Part shown: positions 34,895-44,984 of the stretch, in pieces
Layout of the letters: each line of letters begins with the position of its first letter
Numbering within the stretch: the first letter of the stretch is position 1
Assembly (NCBI GenBank): GCA_947561715.1
Contig: OX387199.1
Span: 997,001-1,061,000 of the forward strand
Source: Ascidia mentula
Lineage: Eukaryota > Chordata > Ascidiacea > Phlebobranchia > Ascidiidae
Direction: 5' to 3'
DNA length: 64,000 bases
Notes under the pieces: generated by a model
The model's database searches: none
The model's input: the letters and a program-made list of their open reading frames with translations, nothing else
Told to the model about the DNA's origin: nothing
Program-made: the position numbers and the translations under genes

Positions 34895-35518
34895 ATGGGT
34901 AGCGGCGCGACAAAATTTGATTTACATCAAGCCCAACAAGACAGAGTGCACCAGGAGAGGAGACAAGCAAGACTTTACTTGGAACACGCAAGAGCTGACC
35001 AAGGTATGCGACTATAAGTAATGTAAAGCGCGCAAAAACAGAAATCTAAGTTAATTGTGAATAGATAGACCTTTTTTATAAGGCATCGAAATCACCAAAC
35101 CGTCTTATGGGCAACAAACACTTGGTACCTGATTTAGCTTAAATTAAAAGAAAATAATTAAAAAAAACTTATAAGATATTTGTCATTATGTATTTTGTGA
35201 TATAGATATATATATTTTCGCATATAGTTCGTCAGAATAAATAAAAACGACAAGCTTTTGATTGTAACAACAATTTTATAAAATTAATGTAATATGAAAC
35301 TCAAATCAAAGTTACACTTTCAATGTTACTCAGAAATGGTGCACATGCGAATCACAGAACCAAGAAGAGGGAGAAACGGGCAACTTGTAGGGCAGCCCTC
35401 CTTCCAATATGAAGGACCCGAAGAATACCTACCACATGCCATGAAAATTAGAGACCTAAATCAACAAGCAATAACATACGCATACGGGACAGGAAACAAG
35501 ACCATACGACGTTTTTGA
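34895..35518 (+). CDS. Small-family C-type protein (cluster II, unit 2)
   Basis: Two exons, 34895-35003 and 35334-35518, joined in phase 1 give 97 residues. MGSGATK fits an N-myristoylation signal. The helix is DLHQAQQDRVHQERRQARLY. The domain begins EMVHMRITEPRRGRNGQLVG, continues QPSFQYEGPEE, and ends in a basic tail (KTIRRF). An acceptor-like GTAG at 34851-34854 lies about 40 nt upstream of the ATG. Function unknown. Confidence 0.8.
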
Positions 35519-35790
35519 AGCCAATAAGAAACAAATTTTGTGTGTGTGCTTTTTGACTACGGTTGTTACTGTTTCATACACTGTAATCTGTCATTGTATT
35601 ATAGGCAATTAACAGGATAGACTTTGTGTTGCTATACCAAGAAATGTTTCACTTTCTTTTCAAAATTTGTAACTGTTTGTTACAGTATTACTTATTTTGT
35701 ATTTTGCTCCTCAGATTTGACCTTTTTGGTGTTACTGTAGCTTTGTCTGCTTGAAGATAAACATTTAGGTGACGTCAGTTCGAAGTAATA

Positions 35791-36108
35791 ATGGGAAACG
35801 GATACAATAAACAAGTAATAGAAGAGCGCAGAAGAGAAGAAAGACTCTACGAAGAGAACTTCGAACTGGAAATAGAACTTGAAGAAGCAAAGAGAAGTAG
35901 AACCTTGCCGTTTGCCTTATCAGCTATTTTATTAACTCATATTTTATTTTAAGGACAGCAAACTGAAATACGACAAACCCGACCAATCCGTTGTAGGGAT
36001 GGAAGTTATAAAGGAGAATGGATGCTCGATGTTAAGACACAAGCGCCTAAATTACCACATATCGCTAATGACTATGAAAAGCAATTGCGGGCTCTTAGAT
36101 ACAAATAA
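35791..36108 (+). CDS. Small-family D-type protein (cluster II, unit 2)
   Basis: Two exons, 35791-35896 and 35954-36108, joined in phase 1 give 86 residues. MGNGYNK is a myristoylation-type start. The helix is very acidic and basic (EERRREERLYEENFELEIE). The domain RQQTEIRQTRPIRCRDGSYK is followed by GEWMLDVKTQAP and ends NDYEKQLRALRYK. Both exon lengths equal those of the unit-1 D gene. The donor is GTAGAA, weaker than usual. This is the last gene of cluster II; 530 bp downstream the unrelated receptor gene starts. Function unknown. Confidence 0.8.
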
Positions 36109-36638
36109 GCAATGGAGATTATCACTGTTTTGCCTCCAACAACAACGGTAATCTGACTTACACCACACAACATCCTCAAAAATTGGGCAAAGTGTCGTCA
36201 TTACAATACAACGTGCTTATTTTTCGGTCCTGACCGATGGTGATTCTGGTTATTGGGCTACTTGTAGCTACACAGTGTCAAGGTTAAACAAGTTATCCGA
36301 ACGCAAACAAGGTTTATACGATAAAGTTTAAACAGACAAAATGAGTGCAACCTATTCGAAATTTATCTTTTGAAATACGTTATTATGGCGCAGAACAGAA
36401 AAACATGCTTGATCACTAGGAATTGATGAAAGGCCACGAACTCGGAGAGTGACAAAGACAAATTACTTCAGCCAAAAACTGAGTCAGTTGCGCACGTGCT
36501 GAAGTTGTAAATTACCCATGACGTCACTTTCGCGAGTGCCTTTTTCTCCCCGCTCAACAGCGTAAACAGCCACGAAAGCCGGCCTGGCGCGGAATGCCAT
36601 ACATTTAGCTGTTACAGACCTGATAGAGCACAAGCGAC

Positions 36639-39600
36639 ATGTGTAAGCTTAGGAGAATATTGGCTTACTTCTTTGTGTTGTTATGGTCAATTACAAGTTC
36701 GGTACTATCAGGTATGTGAATACCTCAACATTAAATTTTATATTGTTCGATGTCTGTGATTCATAATGTATTTCGCTACCCGTTTGTGGCAGTTGTTTAC
36801 AATGTAGATAATTAACAATATAGTTTCCAATTTAGTCATTTCTTGTTGGATTGAGCACATTCATATACGTATAAATCCACGTTATGTTACAGCACCTGCA
36901 GATTCCTGTTTTCTTCATGATGATTTGATATTCTTGGTGGACACTTGTTGTGTAAACAATACACAGTATGAAAGTCTCAAAAATGAGTTAGCAGAATCTA
37001 TGAATGTGTTTTCAAGACCTCTACCAAACGCCTATCAAGCAGTTAAAGTTGGTGTTTACTTGTATAGTAGTGGAAGCACCACTCCGAGGTTAGTTGTATA
37101 TAGTAAAACAAATCTACTCACTAGAGCCAGATGTTTAGGAGAAATGCCTTTCACTACACTGGGTATTTTCAACTTATCTTTGTTTTAAAAGCCCAGAACT
37201 TCCGATAACGATACGTACCTACCCCATCGTCACTGTACACACGTGCAATGACGTCAGCTGTTTGCGTCGTACTGTGCAAAATAATATGATTCGCCCTGTG
37301 TTTCTGACGTCAACGACCAGTGTCGACGCCATAAAATTAACTGTTAAGGTAAGTTAGATTTCATTAGTTTAATTATTAATAGGGTAGTAAATAGAATTTT
37401 ATACAATAGAGCGAAAATGGAGTATTTTAACATCATACATTTGCAAATATTCTTTTGTAGTGTAAGCCACAATCGCGTCTTGTGTTTCAGAATTTTCCGA
37501 GTTTAATATCAACGGAAACTAGAAGACGGACAATTGTTCTGATAACTTCAGGTTCAACTAACACCTTACAGCAAAGGTATTTTTCGTCTATTCCCAAGGA
37601 AGCAACTTCTGCCAAATTTACATGTGTATTATATTGTTTCAGTTATGCGTTTGCCAATTCTAAAAACATCAAACTATTCGTTGTCGTCGTTGGAACCAAC
37701 ATATCCACTCAGTTTGCTGCGTCGAATGACAGCGCTTATGTTTCAGAAAGTTTCAATTGTTCCACTTGTCAGTTGACGGCCGATCTACGATCATATCTCA
37801 ACTCAAGTGATCATTGCCCTCCAGGTCAATTGTAGTTTAAAAAAGATTTATGTTTAATTCTGCGTGAATGAAATATCATCAAAAAAAGTCATCAAAATAT
37901 TTTCTGGAAACGGAAATGAATTTGGCGGGAAGTTGCAACACGATGTGACGTAGTATAGGAGGAAGTCGTTACGTCGTCGGCGCCACATGACCTTACCTCT
38001 AAACAAGTGTTTAAAACATAATTTAATTCCACAAACACATATGATGGCTTCTATATTGGGTCATGTAACTTCTGTATTTTATTGCAGAACAACATTGGTG
38101 TGAAGTGCACGGTTGTCATGCCGACGCCCGGTGCCAGTGGAGATATCCTTTCTGCAACTGCGGGAATGGCTTTGTTGGAGATGGAAAATCTTGCGAAGGT
38201 TTGTTTTGTAAAAATCCAGTGGTAGACTATCATTAAAACTTCCAAAGTAGAAGTAATTCTTAGATTAGAACAACATATCCTATACGCAAAACATGGATTT
38301 AGTTAGGTTACCTGTCCTGCTTTGCTGTCAGAAGATTTCTATTCAATCATGACAAACTATGTGTTAAAAACCAGAGCAGGGTAAGAAAAGAGAGTTAAAT
38401 AGTATTGAAAAATGAAACACAATACACAAACACACTTGTTCTTTGGGGGATAGATAAGGCTAACTTTTCAAGAGGCTTTTTTGACATAGATTTGCAAAAC
38501 AGTTAAAAAAAGTTTCCCGGTCTGCAAAAGTATTGACCCCAACAATCTGAAAGAAATTGTTTTGATTTTTTTGGACGGTTTATGTATTCCTCTTTTTTAC
38601 AGGATTGTATTTGCATGAGTTTTGGCAAGGTTTGACTCGTGACCAAACTGTGTACAAGAAACGAATTAAAAGTTTGGAGTGGGAATTAGAAACTGACTTT
38701 AAGCCACCCTATTCATTGGACAGAGGAAGCAGATACAAGGGTGTGAAAATTATTTCAGTGGAAGATTATGTTGCGAGGTTGGATTTTGTTTTGTATTCAA
38801 GGTTTTATGGTTGTTATCCAATCTGTTTGTGGCATGTGCACAACAAAAGTGTATTGCCACTTCCTTTTGCCTCCGGTATCGGCTAGTACATTTGTCTATT
38901 GTTTTAGGTACTATGTGCAATATGCGGGCATTTATGAAACTGTTGACACATTACTGCAACGATATGCAACAAGATTACGAAAATGGGAAAAGTATGGTAG
39001 CACTGTATTAGTTGGAATGCCACAACCAAGTATAATAGTTCATTTTAACATTTGTTTCAGTTCCTTTAACCACTTTGTTTGCAGTTCCATGCTTCCACAG
39101 TTATCCCAATCATATTTCTTCCTATTACTTTCCCAATGCTTTGGTCAACACAAGATCTTTATCATGGGCCAAGTGTCCACAAGGTATAGTTTAATTTAAA
39201 TAGTTATATTATCTACACTGACTTGTATGTTTACCTTTTAGGATTTTCAGCTGCATCAATACAATGTGTGACACAATTCAAACCAACTAACTCAGGGGTT
39301 TTACTTGGAGCTACATTTGACCCAAACACATTAAATACAGTTTTTTGCAATGCTACTTTGTCCAAGGTAACTTTTTACACAATATTTTCCTTTACATTAT
39401 CACACTGTTGATTTTGATTAACTTAATGATATTTTATGCCAATAAAGATTTCTTAGTCATGGCCTGGGATTTTATTTGAGAATTTTGTTATTAAATGAAG
39501 GCCAAACATGGCAGAAATCTTTCAGCTCCTGGTTTTAGTCTGTTATAAGCTTTTTTCTTAGATAAACATCAACAACTTCAACCTGTCTGAACTGGCAGTT

Positions 39601-42600
39601 ACAACAGAAAAACTGCAGTTGTTAACAAGTGCAGATAGTTTAAGTGTTGAAGAACTAAATGCTGCCATAAACATTTTCAACTCAGTTAAAACGATTCTGC
39701 AGAATTCTGCATCCACGGTAAAATTCCCTAGTATAAATTACATGACACTCCTTGTCACTAATTATAAAAAAATGAATTTTCTATAAATGTTTGTCATAGT
39801 TTTAGCTAGAAGGGTGTTTTTGAATTACAAATATGCATTGCAACTTCAGTAAAACTATGCAGTAATCAATGTAACAATATTCAGTGTTAGAAATTACCAT
39901 TTATGTGTAGGTGGATGCACATGTGTTGGCAAACTTGGTTAGTGCTACATCCAACCTTATCACAGGGTTGGAAATGAATCCTACTTACCATGCAGACCTC
40001 AAAATGAGGTATTCCCTTGTTGAAACGTTAAGTTTTTTTGCCCATGCTTTAAACAAGAGCGGAATGGTTGACAACATGTGGGAATTCAAATCTTCTCACA
40101 TTGCTGTAAAAGTGAGTAAACCTTGCTGGAAGGGTACAAAAATGTGCATGAAGCAAAATATGATTTCAGACATGTACTGCCAGAATGGTGTGTAAGATTA
40201 TGTGTTTAAACAGGTCCATGACATAGGTTATTCACAAAACCCAGAAGTATATTTTGCCCCTCGAAAACCAATCAATGATTACAACAACTCTTTGTACCCG
40301 CTTAATGCAACACTTGCTATAAAAAACTCACCTGCAGAAAGTATTCGAACATTGTTCATTTATCTCAACTCGACAACCACCAACAAACCTGATCTCTATA
40401 AACAAGGGGTAAGTGTGTTTCGTTTTTACTTACTGTAAACACGATTTGTATTAAAATTTAGTAAATATTTTTCCTGCTTATGTTGAAAAAAGACAGTCAT
40501 TGTGTTTTTTTTAAATGGAATATTATCAGAGTGCTGGGAATAGGACTTTTATATACTTGATAATAATCATGGACAGAATCTTATAATTGTCAATGAAAAT
40601 GAGAAAAAAAGCATTTCGAAAAAAACAGCTTATATTGCATGATTTTTTCAAACATGGTTTACTGATATCCAACTTGTTTCTTAGTTGGTTTATCTGTCAC
40701 CTGGAGGAGCCCTCAACTATGCAGGGTCCAAGGCTGAGGTTACTGTGGAAATGCTTGATAACAATGAAACCTATGGAAGAAACCGAAACATTTATGCTCA
40801 GGTATGTCATGATGTTTTTAATGATCTTTCATGCTGCTATTACTACTACAGCATGTAACTGCAGCATTTTCACCTCAATAAATTACCCCCAAAAAATTAA
40901 CTATAAAACAGTTGAATTGCTAATCGTTTTCAGCTCATGTCTAAAAAAATGTAGGAAGCTTAATTGTTTTAAAATACATATTTACATTACATTGGTATTT
41001 CTTCACTTTTATTCTTTTAATTAATCTTAGAATGCTCTTGTACGACTACAATGTGTTACTTGGGATAACGAAAAATCTGATTGGTCGACAGAAGGTTGTT
41101 GTCTTGACAGCAGTTTTTGGACACCTTATGAGTCAAGAACAGTTTGCAAATGTTCTGGAAGTAAAAAAATTGTTTCCATGCAATCAGTAAGTTTTTATAA
41201 TGAGTTGTGAGTCTACATGAAAAAAAAAACAGATAAAGGAGATTTTAATAAAAAAAATAAAATAAAATAAAAAAAAAAAGAACTTCCCCAGAAAAGCTGA
41301 TTATTGTCCAATTATGTTGAAAGTGTCTGTAATATTAATTTGTTTTTGTTTTGACAGACATCAACTGTTGTGGCTCCTATTGTAGAGCATTCACTTGTTA
41401 CGATCATAGTTGGATCATTTTTTTGTTTTGTTGTCCTCGTTGTTTTCACATTCATGTTTCTTAACAGGTATGAATACATTTGAGAAAGTATAAAAAAAAC
41501 TAGAAGTTGAAATATTTTGTAGCTACGTTTCTGTGCCAATTTAAAATCAAAGTTTTCTGTGTCAGTTTTTAAATAAAAATATTTATTACTTTCAGAGACC
41601 TGTTTTTATGCTTGTGGTCCTGTCCAATAATAAATTGCGAAAAAATGTATATAATACATACATATATGATTTCTTATTCATATTTTGTCCATATCACAAC
41701 TGGTGTCATCTATGCATCATTCTTGTTCGCAGAAATACACGGAATTATGATGTTTTCTTCTTGAACCGAATGCTTTGCATCGCGATGGTTTTTGTTTATT
41801 TGGTGTTTATGTTCGGCGTTCCGTGTCGGGATCGGTTTGACCTCCATGGAAGTTGGACTGAGAATCACAGAAAGGAAAACTGGTCTGAGGGAGTCAGAAA
41901 TACAATCCTCCTCCACCTAGGTCTTCTTTCCACTTGGCTGTTGTTGTCTGTGAACTCTTATTACACCTACAGGCTGACTTTTATTGTAAGTGAACGGTGT
42001 TATTTATTTTGGTTAGTACATTTTATTCCTTTGTTTATTTCATAAATTAAGGTATAAAGTTCAAGGTTTGGTGAGATTTGGCAAGCAGTGTCCATGTGTA
42101 CTCAAAACATGCACAATTTATCCTGCCTCGTAACAGCAGCCCAACAATTCATTACTTACAGTTGTTGTTGATCTTTTTGCAGAAAAACCGTCCAACAGAC
42201 AGCCAACTTTTATTCCCATTGTTACTTTTCGTGGTTGTGGGAATCGCAGTGGCAATTGACGCCTCCGTCTCCCTCGCATATTATGATTCGAGACTGGAAA
42301 ATCACGACCTATGTGACACAAGTAAGTTGTACAAGGATTAAAAAACCATGTAGCTTTATCATCGTTTTAGTGGCTTTAGTAACTTTCCACTTAATGTAAT
42401 CTTATAGAAAAATGTGGTTGTTTAGTAAATTGCACGCCACAAAAGCACCAAATATTCTCATAAAATATTTGATACATTCGCTTTAATTTCTTTCGGCAGA
42501 GGACATTCGTTTCCTCTCATCCACTTATCTATCAGACGACATGTGCTGGATCAGCGGTGGTTCTTTCTACGTGATGTCATTTCTGTGCTTGGTTGTGGCA

Positions 42601-43482
42601 GTTGGTGGTTGCCTGGCAGCCGCTATTCTCACATTTCGCAGTAAAGTAAGTTTCGTGGAAAAAAAACAGAACATTTTTGTCACGGAATGTGTGCGTTTAT
42701 AAGAACGACAAGAGTTGCCTGATAAACTCATTTGATAAAAGTATGATGTTTTTGCGAGAAAAGCAAAAGTAAAATACGAAATATTTGCCAAACAAATATC
42801 ACTCCAAAACACAACATCTGACGCCATGTTCCGAAATAAAAAAGAAGTACGAATAGGAGTTTACGAGACATCGAGATTTGCAAATCGAATGTGGCCTTAT
42901 CTTATGTTTGTTTCAATACTTGTAGGTGGGAACAGAGAACGGCGGTCATGCCACGAAATTTAACGTTGTCTCCGCATTAATTCTGTCTCTGTTGTTTGGA
43001 TTTTGTTGCGTGTTCGGACAACTCATGTTGGTTGCTGTAGATAATGAGAGCCGGAATACAATGGAGATCGTATTTGCAATCTTCACCTGTTTACTGGTAA
43101 GAATAAATTCGTCGTGGTTGATACTTACATTAGAGCTTGTATGTAAAGTAACTTAAGTGTTTTTTTAGGTTTTATTTAATATCATTTTGCTATTAAGCAA
43201 GTCTTGTCGTGAAGTTGTATGCCTGATGCAACATTGCAGCTAATTAAATGCATTTTAAACCTATGAAATACTTAGTCGGGATGGTAACTGTAAAACATTG
43301 TAAATAATGGGTTGTGGATAATTTAACTGAAATTTACGCAATTCTAAATTTATGATTACCAGGCTGTGTTCATTGTATGGTCGATGTGTGTTCAACCATG
43401 CAGAACGCCATGGACAGCGTTGCCCCCTCGCCAGTCTGCTACTCCACAAACCTATCCCATGAGGAACCGAAGAACTTACTGA
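36639..43482 (+). CDS. Adhesion G-protein-coupled receptor with vWA-like, EGF and GAIN domains
   Basis: Twenty-one exons (36639-36711, 36893-37088, 37192-37348, 37491-37576, 37643-37824, 38088-38198, 38603-38777, 38908-38996, 39085-39183, 39242-39366, 39562-39717, 39911-40111, 40214-40408, 40685-40801, 41031-41186, 41358-41467, 41733-41985, 42183-42321, 42500-42645, 42926-43096, 43363-43482) give ~1018 residues in one frame. In order: signal peptide (LAYFFVLLWSITSSVLS); vWA-like region (LIFLVDTCC; the MIDAS DxSxS is not kept); six-Cys EGF (~232-268); HormR-like Cys region (~357-431); GAIN; GPS (~655-706, CVTW...GCC...CKC); seven TM segments (~707-980); short basic tail. The usual His-Leu-Thr cleavage site after the last GPS Cys is replaced by SGSKK, so autoproteolysis is doubtful. 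It is a plasma-membrane receptor; ligand unknown. Exon 8 and its donor are the least certain. Confidence 0.9.
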
Positions 43483-44705
43483 GTTTCGTCAAATAAGTGT
43501 TGCAATCACTAAGTGTTGTTTGTTTTTATTACTTTAACATTTTATTGCAAGTTCTTTTTATGAATTTTGCTAATACACAATGTATATCGCTTTTTTGCCA
43601 ATACACAATGTATATCGCTTGCTCATGTGTGTTTGTAACACACAACTTCTATCGAACATTGCGAGAACTGAAAGAAACAGTGCAGTTAGGCGTATGTGTG
43701 TTTAACTAGTAACACCCCTACCTCCCCCCTTACACAAACGCGCGCTGGACCAAAAGCCTTTTTTCTCATAACGCACGTTCCCAATATGCTGTTCAACTAG
43801 CAGTGGACGCATTGTATTAATATTTACTATTCCAAACTAATAATTAGTAAGTCATTTACTATTAAGGCCGCATCTCTCAATTAAATCCTAAAAATTGAGT
43901 TTTAGAAGTCATTTGTTATTGTGCACCTGGTTACAGTTTCTCTTGTTTGCCAAAAACAATTGCCGGGTCTGATGACTCATGAAGGGGGACTACTATTGCT
44001 GAACAGAAAAAAAATTGATTGCAGCTGCATTAAGACAGCACATTGGGGGGGTTTGCAAAGGCTAACTGCTAAATTGTCAGTCCAAGGGAGTGTACAAACA
44101 GCCCCGGTGGGGCCCCAAGACAATTACAAGACATCTAATTCTTCATGAATTGTTTAGAGGAGGGTTGGTGGCTTCACTTAAACGCAAATGGAGGTAACTT
44201 TCTGTGATTCATTTTTTTACAAAACAAACCTACACTTTTTTCTGCTTTTTTGGCCAAAATAATGGCCAACAGAGGGTCAAAATGCCCCCGGGGGAGCAGT
44301 TTAAGTAGTTATTTCCATTATAAATTTGGCCACAATTCCTTGCCAAGGGTCGGCACTAACAGAAAATCACAAATTGAACATACTTTCTGTGATTCATTTT
44401 TTCACAAAATCAACCTCAATATTTGGGTAGTTTTTCAGCTACATGTGCAACAGCACCCTCTACCAATTTACTGCCTGACTAATAACCCTGAAAACCAAAG
44501 TAAAACTGCCCCAAACACGCTGAAAATCGCCCTGGCAACAGCCTGTTCATCTGCGCTCATTCAACCAAAACACTGGCGCCCATGCATGACCCATTGCATT
44601 GTTACACACAATTTTACTCTGTTACGCAGGCCAGAGTTCGAGAAGGGCAATTCCCAACCGGGAAAGTCTTTTCCATAGAAATACAGAGATGCGGCCTTCA
44701 GTCGA
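43483..44705. other. Non-coding, downstream of the receptor gene
   Basis: No gene is supported. A short direct repeat with CTTTCTGTGATTCATTTTTT occurs near 44196 and 44380. Confidence 0.5.
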
Positions 44706-44718
44706 TTCTTTTCCGCTG
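44706..44718. repeat. Target-site duplication, left
   Basis: TTCTTTTCCGCTG, immediately left of the Penelope-like insertion and identical to 49166-49178 on its right. Confidence 0.85.
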
Positions 44719-44984
44719 AATTATGAATCTGACGCTCTTCTGGTGGAGAACAACAAATATACACCTTTTGTTTAAAAAAAGATTGTATTTTCTGACGTTT
44801 CGCCTGTACGTACGACTAGGCTTCTTCAGAGAATAAAACAAACACAGTAGCGAAGCGAACCAACAGGGCAAAGAAATTGAGCGACGAAAAAACAAAAGGG
44901 CGTAACAGCTAAAACACAGCGGGACATAATTCAATGGACAACATCGATCATGGGTCAAACCGCCAAACATGGGAAACAAAAGTC
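44719..44984 (-). repeat. Penelope-like terminal repeat (left) with hammerhead-like motif
   Basis: About 266 bp, repeated in direct orientation at 47385-47652 and inverted at 48865-49132. On the minus strand it contains CTGAAGA, a possible stem (GCCT...AGGC) and GAAACGTC at 44829-44794. This is a degenerate hammerhead core; such ribozyme motifs are known in the terminal repeats of Penelope-like elements. Confidence 0.85.

Noticed and set aside
41597-41650. Alternative exon after receptor TM1 (41597 onward)
   Set aside because: Has an acceptor in the right phase but no donor, and breaks the TM1-TM2 loop. The acceptor at 41731 gives a continuous 7TM sequence.
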